Position numbers and translations under genes: made by a program | Notes under the pieces: model-generated | The model's input: only the letters and a program-made list of their open reading frames with translations | The model's database searches: none | Told to the model about the DNA's origin: nothing | In this document: positions 20,134 to 30,213 of the stretch, piece after piece | Layout: each line of letters begins with the position of its first letter | Numbering within the stretch: the stretch's first letter is position 1 | Source of the DNA: Diplonema japonicum | Taxonomy: Eukaryota > Euglenozoa > Diplonemea > Diplonemida > Diplonemidae | Length of the DNA stretch: 64,000 bases | Direction of reading: 5' to 3' | NCBI GenBank assembly: GCA_964019335.1 | Contig: OZ025668.1 | Span: 638,525-702,524, forward strand

Positions 20134-20610
20134 CTAAGACTGGTTCAGAGGTGCCAGCAACCGTCTCTTCAGTTTGTTCTCCCTGTCGTTCGAGTGCATG
20201 GATGCTATGGTGTCGTGGTACTTCAGGAGGTCCGCTGTGGTGTACGTCTTCGCCTGTTTCGGGCGCGAGTGAGGCACCGCAAGGATTTTAGAAGCTGTGA
20301 CAGACACGAGGTTCTCCTGCTTCCTGTTTGGGAATCTGATATCGGGGATGTCTAGGTTGCGACACAGAGGTGTATCTCGGCTCACAACTACACTGCTGTT
20401 CCATCCTCTTTCAACAATTTTCGGCACCGGCTTCTTCCTGCTTTCCGACAGCACAGGTGGCACAGGTGTCGTCTTTCTCTTAGGCACCTCCTGCGTGTGC
20501 AGAGTCCCCTTCATGAACATACTACGTAGGACTTTAACATCATCGCTCATCAGCCCCCCACCTGTTGGATTGTTGGCATGAAGCATGGACCACTCACAGG
20601 TTGTATTCAT
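20134..20610 (-). CDS. Hypothetical basic protein 4 nt behind TFIIE-beta
   Basis: The first ATG in this frame (20610) lies only 4 nt past the TFIIE-beta stop, giving 158 residues. A later ATG (20556, MSDDVKV) would leave a more normal gap. An in-frame 36-nt GT-AG segment near the start (GTGAGT...AACAG) could be an intron; frame is kept either way. The protein is basic and mostly disordered, with clusters KRKTTPVPP and RKKPVPKIVERG, then a more conserved-looking DIPDIRFPNRKQENL and helical C-terminus. I do not recognise it. A small axonemal or chromatin protein would fit, without evidence. The frame-change alternative, a 3' exon of TFIIE-beta, is disfavoured because the stop intervenes. Confidence 0.5.
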   Translation of the reverse strand: MNTTCEWSMLHANNPTGGGLMSDDVKVLRSMFMKGTLHTQEVPKRKTTPVPPVLSESRKKPVPKIVERGWNSSVVVSRDTPLCRNLDIPDIRFPNRKQENLVSVTASKILAVPHSRPKQAKTYTTADLLKYHDTIASMHSNDRENKLKRRLLAPLNQS

Positions 20611-20614
20611 CAAC

Positions 20615-21739
20615 TTAATCTTCCTCCTCTTCTTCTTCTTCTGCTGCCTCTTTCTTCTTTTTCTTCTCTTCTTTGTGTGTTTTCTTGCGCTCAAACCTCC
20701 GCACTGACTTGACGCGTTCAGCCACTTCTGTGAAGTTGAACGGTTTTCCAAAGTCATAGGTCAGCCCCCGCTCGTCGGGGGTCTTCATGTGCTCGTTGAG
20801 TTCTGCCTTGATGAACCGTGCCTTCTTCGCCGCTTTCTGGGAAGCGGCATTGGAACCAATCTCTATGTCTGACCTCTTAAAAGGTGGGAATGTCTTGTCT
20901 TCTTCCATCTGTCTTGCAATGCGCCTCTTGTCGTCAGTGTTTGCAGAGCACCACAGCCGTCGTGCGTTCTTGGAGAGACTTCGCATGGAGTCGAGGAGTT
21001 TCGCTGCTTGCGCGTCGCCATCACCGTGCGTCTTGTACAGCACCGCATTGGCTCTCTTCGACTTGTCTGTGATACTGGAAATCATCTCCTCTACACGTTC
21101 TTCATTCGTTTTTTCTTGGTCCTCCTCTGGCTTGTTGCCGAGTGCTATATTCTTCACGCCAAGCAACACACCACTCCTGAGGCCTTGCATCACATCCTCC
21201 TCCACATCTGGGTACATCCTTTCGAGTCTTCTAACCCCCACGCCCACTGCTCTTGCGCCGTTTGGGTTTATCACCGAAGGCAAGAGGGACAGCAGCGTCG
21301 GCCAGTCGTGAGCATTGTAGTCCCAGATGTACTTGAACACAAGGTACGATTTGTTTCTGTCCTGTCGTTGTTGTACCTCTACGCTAGGGTGGTGTTTGAG
21401 GTAGTGCAATAAGTTATGACCTGTGCCCTCCTCCGTGATCCCCTCGTCCCCTTCTGGGGTAAGATGCAGCTTCACGCTGTCCTCGATCTCCTCCTGCCGC
21501 ACTCCATTGTTCCGTGTTGTGTCTTGCAAGTAGTCCAGTATTCTGTTGCATGCTTCGTTCCACGTTTCATCCCTCCGCTGTGGGGTTTCCCATGACCGGG
21601 CAACGACAACCTCTTCCCCGCTCTGCGTGGGGGGAGGTGTCCGCCGACCTTGCTGGGAAACAGGGACCCGTCTTTTCTGCTTTACTGCTTTTGCCTCGCG
21701 CTTATTGTTTTTTTTAATAGCATTTTCGAATGCAGACAT
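20615..21739 (-). CDS. GTF2E2: Transcription initiation factor TFIIE subunit beta
   Basis: This 374-residue protein carries two winged-helix modules in tandem, at about 60-150 and 155-250. The first ends LVFKYIWDYNAHDWPTLLSLL, in the place of the human FKPKYNVRDKKALLRLL. After the second come an AVLY strand, RRLWCSANTDD (human LWRSVTVDSMD) and a basic region RFIKAELNEHM (human RFKTHNEHL). TFIIE-beta bridges Pol II and TFIIH and stabilises the open promoter. The C-terminus ends in a Lys-rich then Glu-rich tail. The start ATG is at 21739. No intron is needed. Confidence 0.82.
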   Translation of the reverse strand: MSAFENAIKKNNKREAKAVKQKRRVPVSQQGRRTPPPTQSGEEVVVARSWETPQRRDETWNEACNRILDYLQDTTRNNGVRQEEIEDSVKLHLTPEGDEGITEEGTGHNLLHYLKHHPSVEVQQRQDRNKSYLVFKYIWDYNAHDWPTLLSLLPSVINPNGARAVGVGVRRLERMYPDVEEDVMQGLRSGVLLGVKNIALGNKPEEDQEKTNEERVEEMISSITDKSKRANAVLYKTHGDGDAQAAKLLDSMRSLSKNARRLWCSANTDDKRRIARQMEEDKTFPPFKRSDIEIGSNAASQKAAKKARFIKAELNEHMKTPDERGLTYDFGKPFNFTEVAERVKSVRRFERKKTHKEEKKKKKEAAEEEEEEED

Positions 21740-22545
21740 TCCCCCCGTGGCTGCGATGGCGATGCAACGGAAGCAAGATACTAATAGGAATAGTACATCA
21801 ACTACAACAAAGGAAATGCCGCGCTGTGGGCTTTAAAGCCGAACCAGAAGAAACAAAAAAAGAATATATATACGTAGGGAGGCGGCCAAGAAGTCACTCT
21901 ACTTCTTGTTACCGACAACATGCGCCTGGGAGACAGAACTCAAAGACCCTGTACTATTCCCATGGCGCACGAGGAAAGGACTAACCATATAGGTGATGCT
22001 AATTCAGCATCACGCACCCTCAAAATCAATTCAAGATGCACAGGTGTTACTTCGTTCAGGTATACGTTTCTAAGGGAGAACAGAAAGAAGGGGAAATAAG
22101 AAAAAAAACGGGTGTGATGCATTCAAAAACCCAACCGATTCCATATTCATGCCGACAGGTTTGTCCTGCTTTTTCAATCAAGATTCTCTTTTTAAGAAGA
22201 AGAGAGAGAGAGAAAAGAGAAAAAAGAAGAGAAAAGTATGTTTTCACTTTTTTGTCTTTTTTTTTTTAACTCCCTCGGCGGCCCTGCTTCGCAAGGGAGA
22301 GTGCCTGCTATTGTTCAGCATGCGACCCTGCTTCAAGTGACACAGGCTACCGCCGAAGGAAGATAATGATGTTTGCGCGGAACGCGAACCAAGAAAAACT
22401 GGCATGCCACGTGTCAACTGGCACGAGGAAAGCCAAGCGGGGGGGGGGGGCAAAATAAAAAGAAAAATGTCTTTAGTTGCAAAAGAACAACGAACAACGA
22501 ACAACCTACCACTAAGACTAAGGCTACAAGGACGGCGTGGTCGGA
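21740..22545. other. Intergenic spacer, nothing recognised
   Basis: This 0.8-kb spacer contains a G-run near 22440-22450, an AGA-rich tract (about 22196-22235), a T-run near 22257 and a TATATATA stretch near 21865. Frames on the plus strand are antisense or low-complexity. No RNA gene was seen. Confidence 0.6.
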
Positions 22546-25500
22546 TCACGTCACCACTGTCCCAAAGACTTGGCTGTCACTATGGCCAAGGTTATTTTGG
22601 CTGAGGCTCCGCTGGCTTTCAAAGCTCGAAGACTTCCTGCGTGGGGGTGGTACTCTAAGAGAGTTGGACGCCAAAGGTGTCCGAGGGAAGGGGTACTGCC
22701 TGGGTGTCGTGCTGAAGTCTGTCCCCGTAGGGAACAACCTCGGCGACCGCCCGCCCGACGTGTCGGTGTGCGCAGAACAGAATTCGTCCTTCGACGACGA
22801 CGCGCCCATAGGCATGCCCCTCATCAGCGATGCAGTCATCATTTCCTCTTCTAGCGGCTCCGCACGCTCATATCTCATTCCGCCCGTTCCTACACCACCC
22901 GATGCCTGCACCGCCCATGTAGGCGGCCCTAAACACGGCGTCAGGAACCATCTTAAGAAACCCCCACAGCCACCGTCACTCCTCACGTTCTTGTACTTGT
23001 CCCATTCATCCCAAATGAACACAAAGAAATCAATCAGGAACTTCACCATTGTCCCCCACATGCACCCTTGGGCAATGTACCCTGCCGCCTGCGCCGCATT
23101 GGATTCAATGGGAGTTTCTGCCTTGAATGCAATAAGAATCAGAATCAGTGCGAGAGTCTCGCCACCCGCTAGGAGGATCTCAGTTACGTTTTCGTAGGGT
23201 GCGATGTATGGGCGAAAGATGAGCAACACCAAGAAGAAGACAACCATCAGAACCATCATCAGCCAGACTTGCATGGTGCAGTACTCTTTTGTGTTCGGTT
23301 GCCAAGCAGACACCAAAGACATAACAGAAATATGTGTAAGCTCGAAGGCAAGGAAGTAAATACAGTATCCCTTTCTGAAAGCATCAAAGGACAAACGGTT
23401 CAAGGAGAGCCACTGGTCAGAGTCGTACTCGTTCTTCTCTATCCATTCATGATCCCCCCAAAGTGCCCACACGACATGCTTCAGCTTTGTCTCAAAGGGT
23501 ACGAACCGGGAAAACTCGTCGGCCTCTCCTGCGCTAACGCCCACACGGTATGGTATCAATAAAGTGAACAGTATGAGGACTGGAACGCTTAGGAGTTTGA
23601 AGCTGATGGCACTGGAGTAGATGAGAATTGTGGATGCGGACACAGTCGCACTGCCCTGCAGGAACATGATGGGGATCAACAGCCACCCCGCCCTCGCGCG
23701 TGCCCACACACCCCGTGTTGATATTTTGTTGACGTTCTCTTGCACCTCCTCAGTGATGGTCTTGATGTGTCTTCGCGCCTTGCCGCTCGAGTATATGTGA
23801 TACGCAGCGCCACCTATGAGCAGCCCCAGCACGCTGCAGATGATCACAACACCTACCAGCGCGCCATGGTATTGTCTGTAGTCCCCCCCTATGGCCATCC
23901 CCAAAGGGTTCATCATGACAGACAGCTCTTCAGGGCCATCACCGGGACACATCATAGCTTCCATCACAAATGTCAATCTGGTAAGCGAACCGCCTGCCCT
24001 AACAGAAGCAGGGTTGGGGGGGAGCATTGCAGATGCACCAGCTACCAAAAGACCTCCAGCTGCGGCGGTTTCTGCTTCACTGGTGCCGTCAAGAGTTTGC
24101 ACCTCACCGTGCAATTTGCAAGTGAACACACACCACTGGCCACCGCTAAACACATGAACAGCCACATCTTCGCTCTGTGCTGTTGTCGCGTAATAGCCTT
24201 CATGCCTGAACGTGACCTGCAAGATAGTTTCGTTCATCTCTGCTTTAACGACCCCGTTCACTGCAAGAAGACCTCTGCTAGAGGTTTTCACAGATGTCGT
24301 GATCCATATCGCACTGGTATCAGACGGTGCACTCCCAGTGGAGTGCGACACCACCACACTCAAAACTCCCCGCGGTAAATTAGGGATAGTGAACTGCAGC
24401 AGCGTGCCTGTTGTGCGTATGTTTTGCGAGGTCAGCTTACTGTACTCTTCAGCAGTCGGCTCTCCGAGTGAGGCGCAGTGGTCTGGGGCAGCTGGTGTAG
24501 TGGTCGGTGAAGAGGATGGTATAAAATTGGGAACGTCAGTAGTCGCAACACTGGGTGGAACTGTTGGCGACGTAGTTGGTATAGCCGTTGCTACTGGGAT
24601 CGGCACAGGTGTCGGGGAAACAGTGGGCATGGCAGTGTACCCAGGAGGAACTACTGTTGGTGTGGCTGTGACGACAGATGTCGCGGGTATTTGTGTGGGA
24701 CCAGCTGTTGGTGAAGCTGTAACAGGAAGCGCCGTGGGTGCTCCTGTCAGAGGGGTTGTAGGAGCGCCAGTTGGCGTCACCGTTGGCAAGTGAGGAGGAA
24801 CAGCCGTTACTGGCGCATTAGTAGGTATTGCCGTTGGAACTGCTGTGGGGGGAGCAGTTGGAACCGTCATAGGAACTGACGTGGGTTCGGCTGTTGCAGT
24901 ACCAGGGGATTGGGTATCAGGAGCAGAAGTGCTAGGAGCCGTGGTCAACGGCACTAAAGTGCTCGGTGCTTGTGTGTCAGGAAGAGGCGTGCTGGGTGGC
25001 AGCGTAGGAATAAATGTATTTGGTGGAGTAGTATCAGGGGCTGAAGAGTCAGGTTCAAGAGTCACAGGCGCGGAAGTTGCGGGAACCAGCGTACCAGGTG
25101 CTGGGGTATCGGGCGCAGAGGTTAGAGGGGATAATGTGTCTGGCGCAGGGGATGCGGGTGCTAGTGTGTTTGGCACAAGAGTTACAGGGACTAGGGTATC
25201 TGGAGTAAGAGTAACAGGGAGAGATGTTATCGGAGCTGACGTATCAGGTACAAGGGTTGCAGGAGCAGGGGTCGCAGGAACAAGTGTGTCAGGTGCTGGT
25301 GAATTCGGAGCAGAGGTTGCAGGTGCTGGAGTATCAGGTGCCGGTGTAGGAGGTGCACCTGTGGAGGGGGCAGTTGTGGGAACAGCTGTGGGCGGTGCTG
25401 GAGTACTCGGAGCAGAGGTTGCAGGAGCAGGGGTCGCAGGAACAAGTGTGTCAGGTGCTGGTGAATTCGGAGCCGAGGTTGCAGGTGCTGATGTACTCGG

Positions 25501-26991
25501 AGCAGAGGTTGCAGGAGCTGGCGTACTCGGAGCAAGGGTTGCAGGTGCTGGTGTATTCGGAGCCGAGGTTGCAGGTGCTGATGTACTCGGAGCAGAGGTT
25601 GCAGGTGCTGGAGTATCAGGTGCCGGTGTAGGAGGTGCACCTGTGGAGGGGGCAGTTGTGGGCGGTGCTGGAGTACTCGGAGCAGAGGTTGCAGGAGCTG
25701 GTGTACTTGGAGAAGGGGTTGCAGGTGCTGGTGTACTCGGAGCAGAGGTTGCAGGAGTCGGCGTACTCGGAGCAGGGGTAGCAGGAGCTGGTGTGCTCGG
25801 AGCGGAGGTTGCAGGAGCTGGTGTACTCGGAGCAGGGGTTGCAGGAGCCGGCGTACTCGGAGCAGGGGTTGCAGGTGCTGGTGTATTCGGAGCAGAAGTT
25901 GCAGGTGCCGGCGTACTCGGAGCAGAGGTCACAGGTGTTGGTGTGCTCGGAGCAGGGGTTGCAGGTGCGGGAGTATCAGGTGCCGGTGTAGGAGGTGCAC
26001 CTGTGGAGGGGGCAGTTGTGGGAACAGCTGTGGGCGGGGCATTTGTTGGGGTGGCGGTGGGAACAGCTGTTGCTGGTGCCTCGGTTGGCGCGTGCGCCTT
26101 GCACTCCCACGTTACCTTGTACCCATATGGAACAATTGAAGCGCTGTTTGTTACTTTAATAATTGAGTCGCCTTTGCCACCCTTTGGAAGAGGCTTATTC
26201 GTGTTAAGGGCACTGAACGATCCCCCATGCACCGGACCATATTCACCAGCATCGTCCATGAAGATCACAAAGTCGCCGTCCACACAGTGTGCACCCATGC
26301 AGTTGGTAGGCGGGTCTGAGAACCAGAACTTATCCCACGTGAACTCAGCATACGGGCACACAATGCGATCACAGATAATCTCGTACGCCCCGGGTTGCAT
26401 CCCCCCAGAGTGGTCGATGGTGCCTGTCTGTCCCACAGTAGCCATCACGTCGCTCTCGTAGCCGTTGGGACAAGGCGTGACGGACTGGGGGGCACTGAAT
26501 TCTACGTTCCAAGGAACAAGAGCTGTGACGCCGGTACTCACTAAATTGTGACAAATGTTCGCGCCTGACTTACATGTGTATTGCGTGTTGCCATTGAGGA
26601 CTACGTTGTTGCATGCATTGTTCCCATTGCAGTAGAGGTCGCATTGCTGGCCACTCTGTGCTTGCAGTGAGTCACGACATGACAGCTGTAACCCCGAGCA
26701 TGTGTTAGTACCGTCGCACTTGACGCTTATAGACCCGAGGTACGCACTGTCCGACGCATCAATGACCCCTCCAGTGCACCCAGTGTCGCCACACAACACC
26801 AGACACGAATAGTGAGAACCTCCCATAATGGGGCAGTTGATAATCCCTGAGGAACATGCACCGGTGGCCGTGCAGTCAACAACACAATCATCGTAATTAG
26901 AGCACCCATTGATCGGGTCGGTGGTAGTCACTACGCACTGCGCATGTTGGACGGCAAATAGCAACAGGGCTATGTGCAATGCCTGCTCCAT
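22546..26991 (-). CDS. Large mucin-stalked multi-pass surface protein
   Basis: The single exon encodes 1481 residues. A signal peptide (1-19) leads into a Cys-rich domain (about 24-180) with a spaced C..C pattern, then a beta-rich CUB-like region (about 185-305). A Thr/Pro/Ala/Ser stalk (about 305-838) is certain to be heavily disordered and probably O-glycosylated. A second ectodomain (about 840-1050) follows, then about seven hydrophobic segments: HGALVGVVIICSVLGLLIGG, a pair near 1110-1160, then four more up to about 1370. The cytoplasmic tail is Ser/Arg-rich. The layout resembles receptor-like or TRP-like membrane proteins of free-living flagellates, but no channel or GPCR motif was seen. 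The role could be adhesion or sensing at the cell surface. Confidence 0.8.
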   Translation of the reverse strand: MEQALHIALLLFAVQHAQCVVTTTDPINGCSNYDDCVVDCTATGACSSGIINCPIMGGSHYSCLVLCGDTGCTGGVIDASDSAYLGSISVKCDGTNTCSGLQLSCRDSLQAQSGQQCDLYCNGNNACNNVVLNGNTQYTCKSGANICHNLVSTGVTALVPWNVEFSAPQSVTPCPNGYESDVMATVGQTGTIDHSGGMQPGAYEIICDRIVCPYAEFTWDKFWFSDPPTNCMGAHCVDGDFVIFMDDAGEYGPVHGGSFSALNTNKPLPKGGKGDSIIKVTNSASIVPYGYKVTWECKAHAPTEAPATAVPTATPTNAPPTAVPTTAPSTGAPPTPAPDTPAPATPAPSTPTPVTSAPSTPAPATSAPNTPAPATPAPSTPAPATPAPSTPAPATSAPSTPAPATPAPSTPTPATSAPSTPAPATPSPSTPAPATSAPSTPAPPTTAPSTGAPPTPAPDTPAPATSAPSTSAPATSAPNTPAPATLAPSTPAPATSAPSTSAPATSAPNSPAPDTLVPATPAPATSAPSTPAPPTAVPTTAPSTGAPPTPAPDTPAPATSAPNSPAPDTLVPATPAPATLVPDTSAPITSLPVTLTPDTLVPVTLVPNTLAPASPAPDTLSPLTSAPDTPAPGTLVPATSAPVTLEPDSSAPDTTPPNTFIPTLPPSTPLPDTQAPSTLVPLTTAPSTSAPDTQSPGTATAEPTSVPMTVPTAPPTAVPTAIPTNAPVTAVPPHLPTVTPTGAPTTPLTGAPTALPVTASPTAGPTQIPATSVVTATPTVVPPGYTAMPTVSPTPVPIPVATAIPTTSPTVPPSVATTDVPNFIPSSSPTTTPAAPDHCASLGEPTAEEYSKLTSQNIRTTGTLLQFTIPNLPRGVLSVVVSHSTGSAPSDTSAIWITTSVKTSSRGLLAVNGVVKAEMNETILQVTFRHEGYYATTAQSEDVAVHVFSGGQWCVFTCKLHGEVQTLDGTSEAETAAAGGLLVAGASAMLPPNPASVRAGGSLTRLTFVMEAMMCPGDGPEELSVMMNPLGMAIGGDYRQYHGALVGVVIICSVLGLLIGGAAYHIYSSGKARRHIKTITEEVQENVNKISTRGVWARARAGWLLIPIMFLQGSATVSASTILIYSSAISFKLLSVPVLILFTLLIPYRVGVSAGEADEFSRFVPFETKLKHVVWALWGDHEWIEKNEYDSDQWLSLNRLSFDAFRKGYCIYFLAFELTHISVMSLVSAWQPNTKEYCTMQVWLMMVLMVVFFLVLLIFRPYIAPYENVTEILLAGGETLALILILIAFKAETPIESNAAQAAGYIAQGCMWGTMVKFLIDFFVFIWDEWDKYKNVRSDGGCGGFLRWFLTPCLGPPTWAVQASGGVGTGGMRYERAEPLEEEMMTASLMRGMPMGASSSKDEFCSAHTDTSGGRSPRLFPTGTDFSTTPRQYPFPRTPLASNSLRVPPPRRKSSSFESQRSLSQNNLGHSDSQVFGTVVT
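24480..26080 (-). repeat. TPAP/SAP stalk repeats
   Basis: About 1.6 kb of degenerate 9-codon-family repeats encode units such as TPAPATSAPS and TAPSTGAPPTPAPD. The longest shared unit, with PTTAPSTGAPPTPAPD, recurs at about 25340-25400, 25620-25660 and 25985-26030. Copies differ by few bases. The complementary strand is open over the same stretch (24845-26461), a by-product of the 3n repeat. Confidence 0.9.
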
Positions 26992-29900
26992 GTCCTGTGG
27001 TGCGGTGCAATAATAGAAGAATTAAGTAAAATGGAAAAGAAAGAGGGATGGGAAACATTACAACTTACTACGATGCCTGATGCTCCGTCGGCGGGGACGG
27101 CTGTCAACAAGGTTGTGAGGGAAGCCTAATGCACTGCTACAGCATGCCCTTCGTCTGAGGAGCAACAGGACACGTCGAGAACAAAGCACGAGAAAGGGCT
27201 AGTAAAGGTATTTATTATGTGGAAACACTGTGCAGTCCTGACATTGGGCAGCCCGACAAGGCCGTCCACTGCCATTCCACATCAGACGCTGAAAACACTG
27301 GAACAGGAATGGAATGGGGTTGTGTTTTCTTTCTTCTTTTTCTTTCTTTTTTTCATTCTTTTTTCTTTAATACAACTGGCACATTGTTGCCCTACTGCCC
27401 TTGGAGACTCTCTTCCGTGTCATCCAGAGGGCCTCCTGTGCCATTAGCTGTTCGGGAAGTCATCTTGCGATTGAACCCACACAACATGAGGAGACTAATT
27501 TGATTTGGCTGACAGATGGAAGTTGTTCTTTGCAGGAAGAGCTTCTAGGTTGCCACGACGGCTTTGTTCTCTCTTGGTTTTCTTCTTCTTTCCTCTCTTG
27601 TTTTCTTCGAAAAAGAAGAAGGAAGGAAGAAGAAAAATAAGGGGTCGAAAGGGGGGTTGGGTTGGTGTTTTATTTGTTTCCTTCTTGACCATGGAAGACG
27701 CCCATCACCTAGGGCACGTCTTCAATGGCGCAAAGGAAAAAGGGAGCGCATCGAGCTTTCCTCTCCATCCAGGGAAGGAAGCCTTTTGGAAGAACAATTT
27801 TTTTTTTCTGTTTGCTCCATCTGAGGCAAAGCATTTCCACTACAAAATCAGCCCAAACAACTCACGCTGTGAAGTGACGGTGCAGACCTCAGGAGGGAAA
27901 AAAAAAGCTTGTGAGGAAGGGCTGAGCCCTTCCTGCGCTCTGGAGAGATGCAGGCGGGGGGTGGAGAAGGGAAAGACAGACAGTTAAAGAAGGGGGGGGG
28001 GGGGGGGGGGGGGGGGCAGTCATTATGCAACACACACGATCACAAACAGGGAAAGGAAAAGATAAAGATAAAGAAGACGTTTAAATGGAACAAAAAATAA
28101 AACCAGAAAAAAAAGGGGGGGGCCCCTCTTGACATGTTGTTTAATAAGCTTCACGAAGGCGCGAAAGAGAGGTGGGGGGAAATATTTTTCAGAAAAAAAA
28201 GGGAGAGAAAAAAAAGGGGTGGGGAGGGATTGTTCAGAAAAGGTGGTGTGTCGCAGTGGCAAGATAAACCTTCACTTCTACGGTGACACAACCTATAGCT
28301 GCACTTGCACACAACAAGAGGGAAAACGAAAAGAAAAACGGAAAAGAAAAAAGAAGCGAAGACAACGTACCACACCAGTCGCTCGTTGGGTCCCAGTGCA
28401 GTAGTCGCTTCAGGGGGTAAATGGATGAGCGCACCTACAGCCTCTTCCAAATCAATATCCTTTTTTACTTTACTTTAGTTCCCTTCCCAACCTCAGACGG
28501 GGCGGCTCGGTGGGGCGGTAGGGGCAGCTAACATGAAAGAAAAGAGGAAGGGAAAGGGGAAGGATCGTACCGTGGCAGGACGTGAACTGCCTGAAGGAGA
28601 AGCAAAATGTCTCATGTCACAGGCAGCTCACTCAAATTACCACTTTTTTTTACAAAGGCATCCCAAACTTGGCGTATGCGAAAGTCTACAACAGAACCTT
28701 TGGGGAAGTTGACCCTCGAAAGGCCCTACACGTACACAGCAATCGGCCAGTGAAAGGGAAGGTCCTTTGTGGGTTGGGGCTAAAGGGGGGGGGGGGGGGG
28801 GGGTTTGAAGGGAACTTGACACGTAATAACAACTGGTGTCACGTACCGATCTACTGGAGCTCAGCCAAGCAGGGAATAGAAAAGAAAAAAAAAGGGGGGT
28901 CGTAGAGGCTATTCTCTTGTATAAATATTAATTTATTATTTTGTCTCACATCTCTTGGTCTTCTCGCAGTTGGAAAGACCCTGCAGTACTGACATGAGGG
29001 AGACTTCTTCTGCAGCGATGACTCTTGGCTATAAAACCATCAATGTGATACCCCCCAACAAGGGAGAAACTAAACCAAAGAAAAAGATTGAAAATAAATT
29101 TAAGGACGAAATGGAAGAAGTTACAACAAAGAAGCCCCCTTTGAAAAAGAAAGGTAAGACAGCATACGTAGTTGTAAAGCGCTGAGCAGCGAGCCCTCCT
29201 GCCAGGAGCCCGAAGGCACCCTTCCCGGAAAGTTGCAAACCAGGAATTCTTTCCACTTTTTTCTTCTTCTTTTTTTTACAACACTATTTGGGGTAGAAAA
29301 AGGAAAGAAAAAACCTTTGAAAGTGTCAGGCGAAGGGTGGTAACAAGGGAAAAGAGAAAAAAAAAGAAGAAGAAGAAAGTGAAAAGGCGACACGGATACT
29401 CGGCAGTGCCTTGCCGCACTAAATAAAATAAAAGAAGAAGAAATGCTTGTTGAAAGGAGCCACGACACCACTCCTGTTGCGTCCGTGGGTGTGCCCAGGC
29501 AGTGTCCAGTAGGAACGCTCGGTGTGTGCTCTTGCCTTTAGCTCAAGGAGAAAGAAAGAAGACTTTCAAGATTTCTCATAAAAAACGGGGGTAAAACAAA
29601 TGGATAGGAAGGAACAAGTAGAAGGGGAAGGGATGGGGCAAACAAAGAAAAGGGGGGACGAGGAGGAAGAGTAGAAGGAGAAAGAGAAAGAATGAAATAT
29701 AGAAATACTGGTGCATTTTTTTTTTTTTTCTTCTTTTCTTCTTTTCTTCTCCTCCCCTCTCCTTTTTAGCTGGTGTTTACAGCTTGGTAAAAAGGACACT
29801 GAAAATTTCCGGTGAAAATCATCTTCTTCTTTTTTCAATCATATTTTCCTTACCGAGCAAGACGAGATGGTAACTAGTGTCTTTGAATCTTGCTCAGTGA

Positions 29901-30213
29901 TAGTTTTCTGCAAACCAGGGGGGGGAGGTGGGAAACTACAAGCAGTGTGCATGCTCGTGTTTCCGCAGAAACCTCTAATAAACCAATCAAAGCTGTGCGC
30001 TTACTATTTATTTCAACAACAGTGTTATTAAACAACATGTACCCATGACGCTCGCAGAGCGACAGAGGAACAAGACTAGACAGCGTGTCGCTGCATTAAA
30101 CCATAACGGGTTGGGCCTGTGCGCAACTGAAGGTGCTAGGCATACCAAGAAAAGAGGAGGAGGGAAGGAAAAAAAGGGGGGTAAAACAAGGGGAGTGCCA
30201 GCTGCATGGCGGT
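26992..30213. other. 3.2-kb gene-poor spacer
   Basis: This is the longest gap in the minus-strand array. It holds G-runs (27989-28017, about 28786-28803), a pyrimidine tract (27325-27370), purine tracts (about 28180-28220, 28320-28360, 29340-29380) and T-runs. A 76-codon plus-strand frame at 28955-29185 ends in a Lys-rich peptide; I cannot support it as a gene. A GT-AG pair just upstream of the 26991 ATG (GTAAGT near 27077 to CACAG at 26995) could be a 5'-UTR intron. No tRNA or rRNA was recognised. An unknown non-coding RNA or replication/segregation role is possible, but there is no direct sign. Confidence 0.6.

Noticed and set aside
24845-26461. 538-codon plus-strand frame of Gly/Val/Ala repeats
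   Set aside because: It is the complement of the 3n-period TPAP stalk and has no independent features.
28955-29185. 76-codon plus-strand frame in the large gap
   Set aside because: Lys-rich, no family resemblance and against the strand of the array.
26992-30213. tRNA or rRNA genes in the gap
   Set aside because: No T-loop/anticodon arrangement or rRNA-like block was found by eye; a tRNAscan run with a hit would change this.
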